A stretch of DNA of 64,000 bases from Rhodocyclaceae bacterium (GTDB lineage Bacteria; Pseudomonadota; Gammaproteobacteria; Burkholderiales; CAIKXV01): positions 186,001-250,000 of the forward strand of contig JADCHX010000002.1 of assembly GCA_020248265.1 (NCBI GenBank). Reading direction: 5' to 3'. The position numbers were made by a program, and so were the translations under genes. Shown in pieces: positions 1 to 10,537 of the stretch. Under the pieces are notes generated by a model, which made no database searches, was not told the DNA's origin, and saw only the letters and a list, made by a program, of their open reading frames with translations. Within the stretch, counting starts at the first letter, position 1. Every line of letters starts with the position of its first letter.

Positions 1-1
1 C

Positions 2-466
2 CTCGACCTGCGCAATGCGCGCATCGCCGTGATCGACATCTCGCTCGAAGCCGCCCAGTGGTGCATGCGCCACCGCGGCCAGTTGCGCCAGATCGGCCCG
101 GTCGTCGCGGCACTCGCCAACCGCGCGAACATCGCGGGCAGCCTCGACGCATGCATCGCGCTGTCGGACGCCTACGAGGCCGTGATCGCCAATGTGGCGA
201 CCCGGCTGCAGGCCGACCACACCTCGACCGACCCGCTGCGCCCCTGGCGCCAGCTGCTGATCAACGCAGCTGTCATCTCGACCCGATCACGCGACCTGCG
301 CAAGATGGAACGCGCATACCGAAGACTGGAAGCCCACCTGCCGTCGGAATGCCCGGCGTTCTTTCAGCAGGCAGCGCATCAGGTGGCCGGTCTGGGCTTC
401 TCTCCCGAGGCGCGGACGATGGTGCAGTCGCGGAATGCGAAGTGGACATCCCGTGCCCGAGCCTAG
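2..466 (+). CDS. Hypothetical protein, 3' part (5' end outside window)
   Basis: The frame is open from the first bases of the window to a TAG at 464-466, so about 154 residues of a longer protein are probably seen. A GTG at 29 is an internal start candidate, but coding continues upstream of it. The sequence is soluble, rich in Ala, Arg and Leu, and looks helical; I see no membrane segment, signal or catalytic motif. It ends 12 bases before yciB on the same strand and may be cotranscribed with it. I do not recognise the family. Confidence 0.55.
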   Translation, partial: LDLRNARIAVIDISLEAAQWCMRHRGQLRQIGPVVAALANRANIAGSLDACIALSDAYEAVIANVATRLQADHTSTDPLRPWRQLLINAAVISTRSRDLRKMERAYRRLEAHLPSECPAFFQQAAHQVAGLGFSPEARTMVQSRNAKWTSRARA

Positions 467-478
467 ACAATCCAAGCC

Positions 479-1033
479 ATGAAGTGGCTGTTCGACCTTT
501 TCCCGGTCATCCTTTTCTTCGCGGCCTACAAGCTGGCCGGCCTCTATACCGCCACGGCGGTCGCGATTGCGGCCACCTTCGTGCAGATCGGGTGGCTCCG
601 GCTGCGCGGTCGCGCGATCGAGCCTGCGCTATGGCTGAGCCTGGGCGTGATCGTCGTATTCGGCGGCGCAACGCTGCTGCTGCATGACGAAATGTTCATC
701 AAGTGGAAGCCCACTGTGCTGTACCTGATGTTCACGGTCGGGCTGGTCGTCGCCCATGCCTGCTTCGGGCGCAACCCCATGCGCGCGCTGATGGGCAGTC
801 AGATAACCCTGCCTGACGGAGTCTGGCGCGGGCTGAACTATGCATGGGCGGGATTCTTCGCAATGCTCGCTGTGGCGAACATCCTGGTCGCGCAGAACTT
901 TTCCACCGACGCGTGGGTGAATTTCAAGCTGTTCGGGGTCACCGCGCTGATGCTCGTGTTCGTCTTCGCGCAAGCGCTGGTCCTGTCGCGCTACGCCGAG
1001 GCTGCGGACGATACCGACGGGAGATCGCGATGA
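479..1033 (+). CDS. yciB: YciB/IspZ family inner-membrane septation protein A
   Basis: This 184-residue protein starts [18 protein letters not shown], the usual opening of YciB (septation protein A). Family proteins are small polytopic inner-membrane proteins that affect cell-envelope synthesis and septation. About five hydrophobic segments are visible, with conserved stretches around KWKPTVLYL and [11 protein letters not shown]. Its TGA overlaps the ATG of the bolA-type gene by 4 bases, and yciB-bolA-isomerase is a common order in betaproteobacteria. Length and motifs fit the family well. Confidence 0.93.
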   Translation: MKWLFDLFPVILFFAAYKLAGLYTATAVAIAATFVQIGWLRLRGRAIEPALWLSLGVIVVFGGATLLLHDEMFIKWKPTVLYLMFTVGLVVAHACFGRNPMRALMGSQITLPDGVWRGLNYAWAGFFAMLAVANILVAQNFSTDAWVNFKLFGVTALMLVFVFAQALVLSRYAEAADDTDGRSR

Positions 1034-1311
1034 ATCCCCCGAGCCTCGCCGACGAGATGCGCGCCCGTCTCGGCGTTCTGGCCCCGACAGCAGTCGCAAT
1101 CGACGACGAGAGCGCACTGCATGCAGGGCATGCCGGTGCTGCGTCCGGCGGCGGGCACTTCCGCCTGGCGCTGACCAGCGCAGCCTTCGCCGGACACGCT
1201 ACGGTCGCCCGCCATCGGATGGTCTATGCCGCGCTCGGCGACCTGATGCGCGGACGCATCCACGCGCTGGCGATCCAGGCCAGGGCGCCGGGCGAACCCG
1301 GCGCCGCCTGA
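1030..1311 (+). CDS. bolA: BolA family protein
   Basis: The 93-residue product carries the BolA fold signature: an N-terminal helix ([10 protein letters not shown]), a His-rich loop (SALHAGHAG), then [21 protein letters not shown] and the C-terminal helix. BolA proteins partner with monothiol glutaredoxins in iron-sulfur and iron handling. The ATG at 1030 overlaps the yciB stop (ATGA), which fixes the start; a longer in-frame extension upstream runs inside yciB and is not needed. The product could equally be called IbaG/BolA-like. Confidence 0.88.
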   Translation: MNPPSLADEMRARLGVLAPTAVAIDDESALHAGHAGAASGGGHFRLALTSAAFAGHATVARHRMVYAALGDLMRGRIHALAIQARAPGEPGAA

Positions 1312-1353
1312 CATGGACCGGCAGAACAACCATTCATCCAAGGGAGCAATCGC

Positions 1354-2181
1354 ATGAAAAGTCTCGCCCTGCAACGTACGGTCTCGCTCGCGGTGTTCGC
1401 CGCGGCAGGGCTGATGATCAGTACCGGCGCATTTTCGCAGGCCTCCAAGGGGCCGGGTACCCAGGGAACCGTCGCGCGCGTCAACGGCGTCACGGTCCCG
1501 CAGAGCCGGATCGACATGCTCATGAAGCAGCAGACCCAGCGCGGCGCCCCCGACACGCCCGAGATGCGCGCACGGGTGCGCGACGAGCTGGTGAGCATGG
1601 AAGCAGTGAGCCAGGAGGCGGCCAAGCGCGGCTTCGACAAGAACCCCGACGTACTGGTCCAGCTCGAACTGGCGCGCCAGAACATCCTGGCCCAGGCCTA
1701 TATTGCCGACTACATCTCGAAGAATCCGATCAGCGACGCCGCGATGAAGGCCGAGTACGAGAAGATCCGCTCGGCGCTGGGTGACCGCGAGTACCGGGTA
1801 CGCCACATCCTGGTCAAGACCGAAGCCGAGGCCAAGGAGATCATGGCCGCGATCGCCGCCAAGCGGACCACTTTCGAGAAAGCCGCGGCCGAGCGGTCCG
1901 AAGACACAGGCTCCAAGGGCCGCGGCGGCGAACTCGACTGGACGCCGCCCGCGAACCTGGTCAAGCCGTTCGCCGACGCGATGGTCAAGCTGAAGAAGGG
2001 CCAGACCGCGCCCGCGCCGGTGCAGTCGCAGTTCGGCTGGCACATCATCCGCCTCGACGACGAGCGGCCGCTGGCTGCCCCGCCCTACGACGAGGTCAAG
2101 CAGCAGCTGCAGCAGCGCTTCCAGCAGCAGGCGATCGAAAAGGCGATCGGCGAAGTGCGTGCAAAGGCAAAGATCGAGTAG
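1354..2181 (+). CDS. Periplasmic parvulin-type peptidyl-prolyl cis-trans isomerase
   Basis: The product has 275 residues with a Sec signal peptide of about 30 residues (basic MKSLALQR, then a hydrophobic stretch ending near FSQA). A SurA-like N-terminal helical region (about 40-130) precedes one rotamase domain (about 140-240) with the parvulin signatures RVRHILVKTEAEA and GGELDWTPP...FGWHIIRLDDERP. The enzyme isomerises X-Pro bonds in exported proteins. A good Shine-Dalgarno sequence (AAGGGAG) precedes ATG 1354. It follows yciB-bolA and faces purL, with 63 bases between the convergent stops. Confidence 0.9.
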   Translation: MKSLALQRTVSLAVFAAAGLMISTGAFSQASKGPGTQGTVARVNGVTVPQSRIDMLMKQQTQRGAPDTPEMRARVRDELVSMEAVSQEAAKRGFDKNPDVLVQLELARQNILAQAYIADYISKNPISDAAMKAEYEKIRSALGDREYRVRHILVKTEAEAKEIMAAIAAKRTTFEKAAAERSEDTGSKGRGGELDWTPPANLVKPFADAMVKLKKGQTAPAPVQSQFGWHIIRLDDERPLAAPPYDEVKQQLQQRFQQQAIEKAIGEVRAKAKIE

Positions 2182-2244
2182 CAGTCCAGAGGCTGCGTCC
2201 CCGGCTCGATGCGGTGGCCGCGCGCACCCAGCGGCCCAGGCCTC

Positions 2245-5200
2245 TCAGCCGACCCTGCGCCGGGCGTTGCGGAACATCCTGAGCCAGGGGCTGTCTTCGC
2301 CCCACGCTCGCGGGTGCCATGACAGCTGCACCGTGCGGAAGACGCGCTCCGGATGCGGCATGAGGATGCTGAAGCGGCCGTCTTCGCTGGCAAGCCCGGT
2401 AATGCCGCCGGGCGCCCCGTTGGGATTGTGCGGGTAGCGCTCGGTCGGCGCGCCCGACGGGTCGACATACCGCAGCGTGACCAGCGGCTCGGCCGCCTTC
2501 ATCGACTCGGGCGAGGAGAACAGAGGAAAACCCTCGCCGTGCGACACCACCACCGGAAGGCGGCTGCCCGCCATCCCTTCGAAGAACAGCGACCGAGTGG
2601 CCATAACCTCGACCATCACCAGTCGCGCCTCGAACTGCTCCGACCGGTTGCGCACGAACCGTGGCCAGTGCGCCGCCCCGGGAATCAGGTCGGCCAGACC
2701 GCTCATCATCTGGCACCCGTTGCAGACGCCGAGCCCGAAACTGTCGCTGCGCGCGAAGAAGGCGCTGAACGCATCGAAGGCACGGGTGTTGAAGCGGATC
2801 GACTTCGCCCAGCCCTCGCCGGCGCCGAGCACATCGCCGTAGGAGAAGCCGCCGCACGCCGCAATGCCTGTAAAGGCATCCAGTGCAACGCGTCCCTCGA
2901 GGACGTCGCTCATGTGTACATCGACCGCGGTGAAGCCGGCACGATCGAACGCCGCAGCCATCTCGTTCTGGCCATTGACGCCCTGCTCGCGCAGGATCGC
3001 CACCCTCGGCCTGACCCCGGCATGGACCCACGGCGCCGCGAGCGTGTCCTGCGGATCGAATACGAGATGCGCATGCAGGCCCGGCTCGGCCGCGTCGCAG
3101 GCGCTCTCATGGGCAGCATCTGCGCACTCGGGATTGTCGCGCAGGCGCGCAAGCAGCCAGCTGGTCTCCGACCACGACTCGCGCAGAGCCGCACGCGGCT
3201 CATCGAGCAGCACCTGCCCGTCGGCGCACAGGCGCAGCCGGTCGCCGGCGTTGGGCTGGCCGATCGGAAAGACACAGCCGCCGAGGCCGCGCGCTTCGAA
3301 AACCGCGATGGCCCGGGCGACGTCGCCGGCCCTCACCTGCAACACCGCGCCCAGTTCCTCGTTGAACAGCCAGGCCATGACCGCCGCTGCGGTGGTCCCG
3401 GGCAGCATCGCCCCGAGGTCCAGGTCTAGACCCACCCCGCCGGCGAACATCATCTCTGCGACTGTCGCCAGCAGGCCGCCATCGGAGCGGTCGTGGTAGG
3501 CAAGCAGCAGCGCCTGCCCGCGCAGTACCTGCATGGCATCGAAGAAACCGGCCAGATCCTGTGCCCGATCGAGATCCGGCACCTCGTCGCCGAACAGCGA
3601 ATACACCTGCGCCAGCGCCGAGCCGCCGAGCCGGGCGCGCCCCCGCCCGAGGTCGACCAGCAGCAACCGGCTATCTCCCGCGTCGGTACGCAACTCGGGC
3701 GTCGATGCGCCACGCACGTCGTGCACCGGCGCGAACGCGGACACAACGAGCGATACCGGCGAGGTGACGGAACGCGCTGCATCACCTGCGGCAGGGTCGC
3801 GCCACACCGTCTTCATCGACAGGGAATCCTTGCCGACCGGGATCGACAGACCGAGCGCCGGACACAGCTCCATTGCCACCGCATGCACGGTGTCGAAAAG
3901 GGCGGCGTCCTCGCCGGGATGGCCGGCTGCGGCCATCCAGTTGCCGGACAGCTTCACCTGGCCGAGCGCCTCGATCGGTGCGGCGGCGATATTGGTGATC
4001 GCCTCGCCGACCGCCATTCGGCCAGAGGCCGGTGCATCGACCAGCGCCAGCGGCGTGCGCTCACCGATCGACATCGCCTCGCCGGTGAAGCCGGTGAAGC
4101 CGGACAAGGTTATCGCGCAATCGGCGACCGGTACCTGCCAGGGGCCGACCATCTGGTCGCGCGCGGTGAGGCCGCCCACGCTGCGATCGCCGATGGTGAC
4201 GAGGAAGGACTTGTCGGCCACCGCCGGCAGCCGCAGGACCCGGTGCACGGCCTCGCGCAGGTCGACTCCGGTGAGGTCGAGTCGCGGCGCGTGACGCGCG
4301 ACACGCGTCACGTCGCGCAGCATCTTCGGCGGCTTGCCGAGCAGCACGTCCATCGGCATGTCGACCGGCCGATTGCCGAACTTCGGATCGGCGACCACGA
4401 GACGGCCTTCGGCCGTGGCCGCGCCGACCACCGAGAACGGACAGCGTTCGCGCCCTGCGATGGCGCGGAACAGCTCGAGCCGCGCCGGATCGAGCGCGAG
4501 CACGTAGCGCTCCTGCGACTCGTTGCTCCATATCTGCATCGGCGACATGCCGCGCGTCTCGACCGGAACCGCGCGCAGGTCGAAGCGGGCTCCGAGCCCG
4601 GCACCATGGGCGAGTTCGGGCAGCGCGTTGGAGAGCCCGCCGGCACCGACATCGTGAATGGAAAGGATCGGATTGTCGTCGCCCAGGGCCCAGCAGCGGT
4701 CGATGACCTCCTGCGCGCGGCGCTGCATCTCGGGATTGCCGCGCTGCACGGAATCGAAGTCGAGATCGGCGGAGTTGTGTCCGGTATCCATGCTGGAAGC
4801 CGCACCGCCGCCCATGCCGATCAGCATGCCCGGGCCGCCGAGCTGCACCAGCGGCGCACCGGCCGGTACCGCCGCCTTCTGCGTGCCGCCCGCAGGGATG
4901 CTGCCCAGGCCGCCGGCCAGCATGATCGGCTTGTGGTAGCCACGCCGTTCGCCGTCGAAGGTGACCTCGAACGACCGGAAATAGCCGCACAGGTTCGGGC
5001 GGCCGAACTCGTTGTTGAAGGCGGCCGCGCCGATCGGGCCATCGAGCATGATGCGGCAGGCGTCGTCGATGCGGCCGGGCTTTCCGTAGAGCGTACCGTC
5101 GGGCTGCAGTTCCCACGGACGCAGGTGGCCCGGCAGGTTCAGGTTCGACACGCTGAAGCCGCACAGCCCGGCCTTGGCGCGGGCGCCGCGGCCGGTCGCC

Positions 5201-6210
5201 GCTTCGTCGCGGATCTCGCCGCCGGCACCGGTCGCCGCACCAGCGAACGGAGAGATTGCCGTCGGATGGTTGTGCGTCTCCACCTTCATCAGGATGTGGG
5301 TACGCTCGCTGCGCCACGCATAGGTGTGCGGCAGTGCATCCGATGCGGCCGGGCCGGCGCCCGGCGCCGGTACCGGGAGCAGCCGCCCGGTATCGAAGCC
5401 TTCGATCACCGAAGCGTTGTCGACATAGGCGACGACGGTACCGGCCGGGCTCACTGCATGGGTGTGGCGGATCATCCCGAACAGCGTCTCGCTGCGCGGC
5501 ACGCCGTCGACGACCCAGTTCGCATTGAAGATCTTGTGCCGGCAATGCTCGGAGTTCGCCTGCGCGAACATCATCAGCTCGACGTCGGTCGGATTGCGCC
5601 CGAGCCGCCCGAACGCCGCAACAAGGTAATCGATTTCGTCGGCCGACAGCGCCAGGCCGAGTTCGCGGTTCGCCGCATCGAGGGCGGCATGCCCGTCGCC
5701 GGACAGGTCGATGGTCGACAGCGGGGCGTCGGAGAGGTCGTCGAACAGCCGATCGGCCGCCTCCAGCGAATCGAGTACCGACTCGGTCATGCGGTCGTGG
5801 ACCCGTGCCGCGACCGTCGTGCGCAGGGCTGCATCCGGCGCCGAACCATCGTCGCGCTGCAGGTGCCATGCACAGCCGCGCTCGATGCGCAGCACCGCGG
5901 GCAGCCCGCAATGACGCAGGATGTCGGTCGCCTTCGAAGCCCAGGGCGACAGCGTGCCGAGCCTGGGCACCACCAGCAGGTCGATCCGCGCCGAAGGATC
6001 GCCCGGCCCTTCGCTGCCCGGCCCCTGAAGCACGGCCTCGAGCCGCTGCTGCTCGTCCGGCGACAGCGGCCGCTCGATGTGCACGAAATGCCAGTAGGTG
6101 GCAGCCAGGAACCGGATCGACGGGGCATCGGTCCGCAGGGATTCCAGGAGCTTCTGCAACCGGAATCCGGAAACAGCGCGACTGCCGCGCAACCGGAGGA
6201 TCTGCGTCAT
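2245..6210 (-). CDS. purL: Phosphoribosylformylglycinamidine synthase (FGAM synthase)
   Basis: This single-chain PurL of 1321 residues makes FGAM from FGAR, glutamine and ATP in purine synthesis. An N-terminal domain is followed by two AIRS-like synthetase halves (motifs [44 protein letters not shown]) and a C-terminal class I glutaminase. The glutaminase has GVCNGCQ (nucleophile Cys about 1163) and MPHPER (His about 1286). The frame stays open 139 codons further upstream, but ATG 6210 ([10 protein letters not shown]) gives the family length and N-terminus. The gene is divergent from nnr. Confidence 0.97.
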   Translation of the reverse strand: MTQILRLRGSRAVSGFRLQKLLESLRTDAPSIRFLAATYWHFVHIERPLSPDEQQRLEAVLQGPGSEGPGDPSARIDLLVVPRLGTLSPWASKATDILRHCGLPAVLRIERGCAWHLQRDDGSAPDAALRTTVAARVHDRMTESVLDSLEAADRLFDDLSDAPLSTIDLSGDGHAALDAANRELGLALSADEIDYLVAAFGRLGRNPTDVELMMFAQANSEHCRHKIFNANWVVDGVPRSETLFGMIRHTHAVSPAGTVVAYVDNASVIEGFDTGRLLPVPAPGAGPAASDALPHTYAWRSERTHILMKVETHNHPTAISPFAGAATGAGGEIRDEAATGRGARAKAGLCGFSVSNLNLPGHLRPWELQPDGTLYGKPGRIDDACRIMLDGPIGAAAFNNEFGRPNLCGYFRSFEVTFDGERRGYHKPIMLAGGLGSIPAGGTQKAAVPAGAPLVQLGGPGMLIGMGGGAASSMDTGHNSADLDFDSVQRGNPEMQRRAQEVIDRCWALGDDNPILSIHDVGAGGLSNALPELAHGAGLGARFDLRAVPVETRGMSPMQIWSNESQERYVLALDPARLELFRAIAGRERCPFSVVGAATAEGRLVVADPKFGNRPVDMPMDVLLGKPPKMLRDVTRVARHAPRLDLTGVDLREAVHRVLRLPAVADKSFLVTIGDRSVGGLTARDQMVGPWQVPVADCAITLSGFTGFTGEAMSIGERTPLALVDAPASGRMAVGEAITNIAAAPIEALGQVKLSGNWMAAAGHPGEDAALFDTVHAVAMELCPALGLSIPVGKDSLSMKTVWRDPAAGDAARSVTSPVSLVVSAFAPVHDVRGASTPELRTDAGDSRLLLVDLGRGRARLGGSALAQVYSLFGDEVPDLDRAQDLAGFFDAMQVLRGQALLLAYHDRSDGGLLATVAEMMFAGGVGLDLDLGAMLPGTTAAAVMAWLFNEELGAVLQVRAGDVARAIAVFEARGLGGCVFPIGQPNAGDRLRLCADGQVLLDEPRAALRESWSETSWLLARLRDNPECADAAHESACDAAEPGLHAHLVFDPQDTLAAPWVHAGVRPRVAILREQGVNGQNEMAAAFDRAGFTAVDVHMSDVLEGRVALDAFTGIAACGGFSYGDVLGAGEGWAKSIRFNTRAFDAFSAFFARSDSFGLGVCNGCQMMSGLADLIPGAAHWPRFVRNRSEQFEARLVMVEVMATRSLFFEGMAGSRLPVVVSHGEGFPLFSSPESMKAAEPLVTLRYVDPSGAPTERYPHNPNGAPGGITGLASEDGRFSILMPHPERVFRTVQLSWHPRAWGEDSPWLRMFRNARRRVG

Positions 6211-6249
6211 CGGGGATACGTTCGGCGCGGGGGCCCGGATCAAAGCGCG

Positions 6250-6255
6250 ATTATA
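6250..6255 (-). promoter_or_regulatory. Putative -10 box for purL
   Basis: On the minus strand a perfect TATAAT lies 40 bases before the purL ATG. No good -35 is seen at 16-18 bases, so activity is an inference from the -10 match and location only. Confidence 0.35.
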
Positions 6256-6311
6256 CCGGCCGTCGGCACACGGGCGGCGGACTACAATAGGAGGAAAGAT
6301 CCGGATCGCCG

Positions 6312-7820
6312 ATGCCCGCCCTACACCAGACCCCGCTCTACACGACCGCCGACCTGCGCCAGGTCGAACAACTGGCTGCCGCCGCGATTGCGCGCGATGG
6401 CGGCATACCGCTGATGGAGCGGGCGGGTCGCGCGGCGGCCACCCTGGCGATCGAGATGCTCGGCGATACCGGTGGCCGCGTGCTGGTGTTCGCCGGGCCG
6501 GGCAACAATGGCGGCGACGCACTGGTGGCCGCGCGACTGCTGCGCGAAGCCTTCCATCCGGTAGACGTGGTGTTCGACGGCGATGAGCACCGGCTCCCGC
6601 CGGATGCTGCCGCGGCGCTGGCGGCATGGCGGGCAGCCGGGGGCAGCACGCTTGGCGCGCCGCCGTCGGGAGGTCACTGGCCGCTGGTCATTGACGGGCT
6701 GTTCGGGATCGGCCTGAAGCGCCCGCCGGATGGCGTATTCGCGGCGCGCATCGCGGCGATCGCCACGCTGGCGCGGGCCGGTGCCCAGGTCCTCGCGCTC
6801 GACCTGCCGAGCGGGCTGGACGGCGATACCGGGCAGGTGCACGGTATCGCCGTCGAGGCGACGCGTACCCTTACCTTTCTCGCGCTCAAGCCGGGGCAGC
6901 TGACCGCCGATGGGCCGGACTGCTGCGGCGAACTGACCCTGGCCAGTCTGGATGTCGACGCGACGGCGCTGGTACCTGCTTCCGGACACGCCCTGGATGC
7001 TCGTCACCTCGCCGGGCTGCGCCCGCCACGCCGGCGCAACAGCCACAAAGGAAACCATGGCAGCGTCGGCGTGCTCGGGGGCGCGCCCGGCATGGTCGGT
7101 GCCGCCCTGCTCGCCGGACGGGCTGCGCTGCTGGCCGGTGCCGGCCGGGTGACCCTCGGCCTGATCGACGAACAAGGTCCTGCCTGCGATCCGCTGCAGC
7201 CCGAACTGATGGTCCGCCGCTGGCACGAACTGCCGCGCATCGAGTCGCTCGGCACGCTGGCGGTCGGCCCCGGGCTGGGCGACTTCCCGGAATCGCACGC
7301 CGCATTGCGCTGGGCACTGGCATCGGCGCTGCCGCTGGTGCTCGATGCCGACGCACTCAACCTCGTCGCGCGCTCACCCTCGTTGCGCGCTGCGCTCGCC
7401 GAACGGGACGCCCCGTCGATACTCACGCCGCATCCGGCCGAGGCTGCCCGGCTGCTGGCGACCGACACCCGCGCGGTGCAGGCAGACCGCATCGGCAGCG
7501 CGCTCGCGCTGTCGGCGATGTTCGATGCGGCGGTCGTGCTGAAGGGCAGTGGCAGCGTCAGCGCATTTCCCGGCGGCGCGTGGTTCATCCATCGGACCGG
7601 CAACCCCGGCATGGCCAGCGCAGGGATGGGCGACGTGCTGACCGGCATCATCGCGGCGCTGCTGGCCCAGGGACTGCCGCCCTCCGATGCCCTGACCGGC
7701 GGGGTCACCGCGCACGGCGCGGCGGGCGACGCCGTTTCAGCCGCGCATGGCGCACCGGCCGGGCTGCCCGGGCTCACCGCATCCGAGGTCGCGCTGCGCA
7801 CGCGATTGCTGCTCGCCTGA
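6312..7820 (+). CDS. nnr: Bifunctional NAD(P)H-hydrate epimerase / ADP-dependent dehydratase
   Basis: The protein (502 residues) repairs hydrated NAD(P)H. Residues 1-215 form the YjeF_N epimerase domain ([30 protein letters not shown]). The remainder is the ribokinase-like dehydratase domain ([15 protein letters not shown] near 240, [13 protein letters not shown], and the catalytic-Asp motif GMGDVLTGI near 438). An AGGAGG at 6289-6294 lies 17 bases before ATG 6312, too far for an ideal ribosome site, and a TACAAT overlapping that area could be a -10. The gene stands alone between divergent purL and a convergent TPR gene. Confidence 0.94.
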   Translation: MPALHQTPLYTTADLRQVEQLAAAAIARDGGIPLMERAGRAAATLAIEMLGDTGGRVLVFAGPGNNGGDALVAARLLREAFHPVDVVFDGDEHRLPPDAAAALAAWRAAGGSTLGAPPSGGHWPLVIDGLFGIGLKRPPDGVFAARIAAIATLARAGAQVLALDLPSGLDGDTGQVHGIAVEATRTLTFLALKPGQLTADGPDCCGELTLASLDVDATALVPASGHALDARHLAGLRPPRRRNSHKGNHGSVGVLGGAPGMVGAALLAGRAALLAGAGRVTLGLIDEQGPACDPLQPELMVRRWHELPRIESLGTLAVGPGLGDFPESHAALRWALASALPLVLDADALNLVARSPSLRAALAERDAPSILTPHPAEAARLLATDTRAVQADRIGSALALSAMFDAAVVLKGSGSVSAFPGGAWFIHRTGNPGMASAGMGDVLTGIIAALLAQGLPPSDALTGGVTAHGAAGDAVSAAHGAPAGLPGLTASEVALRTRLLLA

Positions 7821-7880
7821 ACGGCAAGGCAACGGCCGCATGGCGCGGCAGTCCGCGCCGCGTACGGGTCAGTGCCAGGA

Positions 7881-8438
7881 TCAGTGCGCGGTCGACCGGA
7901 ACTCGGCGTTCAATGCGTCGACCGCCGATCTCGGCCCCGCCATGTGCGGGTTGATCGCCAGCGCAGTTTCGAACGCGGCCAGCGCCTCCGCCCGGCGTCC
8001 ATGGCGCAGGCATATCTGCGCGAACCCGCAGATCGCGCCGAAATGCCGCGGTTCGAGTTCCAGCGTACGAACGATGTCGGCGACACTTTCCCGGTCGCGC
8101 TCCATCAGGAAATAAAGCGTCGCGCGCTTGTTCCAAGCCTCCACATAATCGTCGCGATCGGCCAGCAGTGCGTCGAGCAATCCCTCGGCAGGCTCGAACT
8201 CGCGCGCGGCGATATGGTGGATTGCGCGGTCGAGCCGCTGTTCGAGTTCGGGCTCATCGTGGGACGTCCACAGCGCCCAGATCGTGTCCTCGGCTTCTCC
8301 GGCAACGACAAGGTCATCGGTCGAGGCAAGCGTGCAGAAAAGATCGGCCAGCCGGCGTTCGGTGACGGTGCGCGCCGCCGGTACCGGCGGCCGAGAGACC
8401 ACCAGCCGCAAGGCGTGATCGAACAGCGCAGACCTCAT
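7881..8438 (-). CDS. TPR-repeat protein of unknown function
   Basis: The product has 185 residues from ATG 8438. The C-terminal half carries tetratricopeptide-type helices (NKRATLYFLMERDRESVADI, then LELEPRHFGAICGFAQICLR and EALAAFETALAINPHMAGP), which usually mediate protein contacts. The N-terminal 60 residues resemble no domain I know. It starts 13 bases after the Bug receptor stop and is the last gene of the tup-mob-moa run. No signal peptide is obvious, so it is likely cytoplasmic. A longer upstream frame exists but overlaps the Bug gene. Confidence 0.75.
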   Translation of the reverse strand: MRSALFDHALRLVVSRPPVPAARTVTERRLADLFCTLASTDDLVVAGEAEDTIWALWTSHDEPELEQRLDRAIHHIAAREFEPAEGLLDALLADRDDYVEAWNKRATLYFLMERDRESVADIVRTLELEPRHFGAICGFAQICLRHGRRAEALAAFETALAINPHMAGPRSAVDALNAEFRSTAH

Positions 8439-8451
8439 GGGCGATGCCCGT

Positions 8452-9462
8452 TCACGGCGCGAGCTCGATGCCCGACGAACGGACGACCTTCGCCCACTTC
8501 GCCAGTTCGGCCTTGATGAATGCACTGAACTGCTCGGGCGAACTGCCGACCGGGTCGGCCCCGAGCTTCGACAGCGTATCCGCGACGTCGGGCAACTTCA
8601 CCACCCGCGCGACCTCGCGGTACAGCTTCTGGATCGCATCGTTGGAGGTCCCCGCGGGCGCAAGCAGGCCGGTCCAGCCCGATGTCGTGATGCCGGCCAT
8701 GCCCGCCTCGGCGGCGGTCGGCACCTCGGGCAGCACCGGCGAGCGCTGGCTGCCCATCACCGCCACCGCACGCAGCTTGCCCGACCGGATGTACTGCGTG
8801 ACCGAGGGCAGCGTGGTGAACATCACCGCGTTGGCGCCCGACAGCAGGTCGGTCACGGCAGGCGTCTCGCCCTTGTAGGGCACATGCAGCATCTTCACGC
8901 CATTGAGCTGGCTGAACAGTTCGCCGGACAGGTGGTTCATGTTGGCGACCCCGGCCGAACCGTAGGGCAGCTCGCCCGGCCGCTTGCGTGCCAGCGTCGC
9001 GAGGTCCTTAAGCGAGGCCACCGGCAAAGCGGGGTTCACCACGACGACGAAGGTGATGCCGGTCACCTGCGACACCGGGGCGAAGTCGCGCAGCGTGTCG
9101 TAGGGCAGCTGCTTGAACACGAGCGGGTTGATCGCTACCGCCGACGGCGGCGCCATGACCAGCGTGTAGCCATCCGGCTTCGCCTTGGCCACCGTCTCCA
9201 TGCCGATGATGGCGTTGGCACCCGGACGATTCTCGATCACCACCGGCTGGCCGAGTCCCTCCTGCATCCGCAGGCCGACCGTGCGAGCCGCGATGTCGAG
9301 GCTCGCCCCCGCCGCCTGCGGCACCACGATGCGCACCGCGCGGTTCGGAAAATCCGCCTGCGCCAGCGCGCCGGCAGGCAGCGCAGCAGCAGCAACGGCC
9401 AGCAGCGGCAAAAGGCAGCGCCACGGGAGTGCCCCGCCGTCGATCAGCTCGGTCTTTCCCAT
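8452..9462 (-). CDS. Bug/TctC-family tripartite transporter substrate-binding protein
   Basis: The 336-residue protein has a signal peptide (hydrophobic LLPLLAVAAAALPAGALAQA, cleavage near residue 34). The mature part starts DFPNRAVRIVVPQAAGASLD and contains ENRPGANAIIGMETVAKA and VPYKGETPAVTDLLSG, the usual Bug ligand-binding motifs. Such receptors bind carboxylates in the periplasm. No TctA or TctB membrane partner is nearby, so it is an orphan receptor. GGAGG sits just before ATG 9462, and TGATG couples it to the RidA-like gene. Its ligand cannot be read from sequence. Confidence 0.92.
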   Translation of the reverse strand: MGKTELIDGGALPWRCLLPLLAVAAAALPAGALAQADFPNRAVRIVVPQAAGASLDIAARTVGLRMQEGLGQPVVIENRPGANAIIGMETVAKAKPDGYTLVMAPPSAVAINPLVFKQLPYDTLRDFAPVSQVTGITFVVVVNPALPVASLKDLATLARKRPGELPYGSAGVANMNHLSGELFSQLNGVKMLHVPYKGETPAVTDLLSGANAVMFTTLPSVTQYIRSGKLRAVAVMGSQRSPVLPEVPTAAEAGMAGITTSGWTGLLAPAGTSNDAIQKLYREVARVVKLPDVADTLSKLGADPVGSSPEQFSAFIKAELAKWAKVVRSSGIELAP

Positions 9463-10136
9463 CACACCTCCGCGGTCACTTCGATTTCGATCAGTTTTCC
9501 CTGACGGGTATCCACCCATGCATATTCGCAGCCGGCGACCGGATCCGGTACCAGGCGGCGGAACGCGTCGCGCAGGTGGTCCATCCGCTGCGACACATGC
9601 AGGAAGAAAGACGCTCGCACCACCCGCCGCCATGAGGTGCCGGCCATGGCCAGCGTGTCACCGATGCGCCCGACCACGACGGGCAACTGTTCGTCGAAAG
9701 TCGGGAGCACCACGGTGTTGCCGGAAATGAACTGCACCCCCTCACGCACCACATGGCGCGCGACGATCGTGCGCGGTTCGTACTCGACCACCTGCTTGCG
9801 CGACGCCCGGTCGTTCGGGCGCATCGCCAGCAGGTCGAGCGACAGGCGAGCCGACGACGCGAACCGGGACGGACGGATATGGCTCGAGCTGACCGAGCGG
9901 GCGTCGCCGGACAGCAGCCGCGCACGTTCCTCCACCGCCTCGCCCCAGGCATCCATGTCGCGTGCCCAGAGGCGGGTGCGTACCGTGTCAGCCAGCGACA
10001 GCCCTTGCTCGCGCAACCGCTCGTCCATGCGGCCGAGCAGATCCGCCATCTGCGCGCTCACCGTTCCGCATGTCTCGCCCTCGGCCGATAGCGCGACGAA
10101 CTCGTGGCCGAGCCATGGCGTGATCGTCTCGTGCAT
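9462..10136 (-). CDS. RidA/YjgF-like protein with two family domains
   Basis: The product has 224 residues. The first half (about 15-110, with CGTVSAQMADLLGRMDERL and SVSSSHIRPS) and the second half (about 125-224, with FISGNTVVLP and GKLIEIEVTAEV) each follow the RidA/YER057c/UK114 pattern of strands and helices. RidA proteins deaminate reactive enamines/imines, but the canonical catalytic Arg context (RSRVEV-like near the C-terminus) is not obvious here, so a non-deaminase subgroup is possible. TGATG overlaps link it to crcB upstream and to the Bug gene downstream. Confidence 0.7.
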   Translation of the reverse strand: MHETITPWLGHEFVALSAEGETCGTVSAQMADLLGRMDERLREQGLSLADTVRTRLWARDMDAWGEAVEERARLLSGDARSVSSSHIRPSRFASSARLSLDLLAMRPNDRASRKQVVEYEPRTIVARHVVREGVQFISGNTVVLPTFDEQLPVVVGRIGDTLAMAGTSWRRVVRASFFLHVSQRMDHLRDAFRRLVPDPVAGCEYAWVDTRQGKLIEIEVTAEV

Positions 10137-10537
10137 CAGACAGCCACCCCGCCGGCATGCGCAATCCGGCGCACGATCGCGATGCCTGCGACCGTGGCGG
10201 CCAGCGAGCCGCAGACATGCAGGGCCACCAGCGCACCGGCCCAGGCGAAGTCCCCTCGCTCGAGCAGGCCGACGGTCTCGGTCGAGAAGGTCGAGAAGGT
10301 GGTGAGGCCGCCGAGGAAGCCGGTGACCAGGAACAGTCGCACTTCCGGCGGCCAGCCGGCATTGCGCCCGAGCAGTTCCCAGGTCGCGCCGATCAGCAGT
10401 CCGCCCACGAGGTTGGCGGCGAGCGTGCCGAGCGGCACCGGCTGGAACAGCGGATTCCAAAGCAACGCGAACGCCCAGCGCAGCCATGCGCCGAGGGCCG
10501 CGCCGATGCCCACCGCGAGCAGGCCCGATGCGCTCAT
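10136..10537 (-). CDS. crcB: Fluoride efflux channel FluC (CrcB)
   Basis: This 133-residue protein has four hydrophobic segments. The family hallmark GFLGGLTTFSTFSTETV begins near residue 74, and an Asn-containing motif (GTLAANLVGGLLIG) lies near residue 40. Fluc channels are dual-topology dimers that export fluoride. The ATG overlaps the moaE stop (ATGA) and the TGA overlaps the next start, so it is embedded in the cofactor operon. I see no fluoride riboswitch; expression probably follows the upstream moa genes. Confidence 0.92.
   Translation of the reverse strand: MSASGLLAVGIGAALGAWLRWAFALLWNPLFQPVPLGTLAANLVGGLLIGATWELLGRNAGWPPEVRLFLVTGFLGGLTTFSTFSTETVGLLERGDFAWAGALVALHVCGSLAATVAGIAIVRRIAHAGGVAV

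Noticed and set aside
2182-2244. Terminator between the convergent isomerase gene and purL
   Set aside because: An AGAGGC/GCCTCT pair exists but the loop is over 40 bases and there is no T-run.
3493-6414. Open frame of about 970 codons on the plus strand opposite purL
   Set aside because: GC-rich third-position shadow of purL; product is Arg/His-rich low-complexity sequence without motifs.
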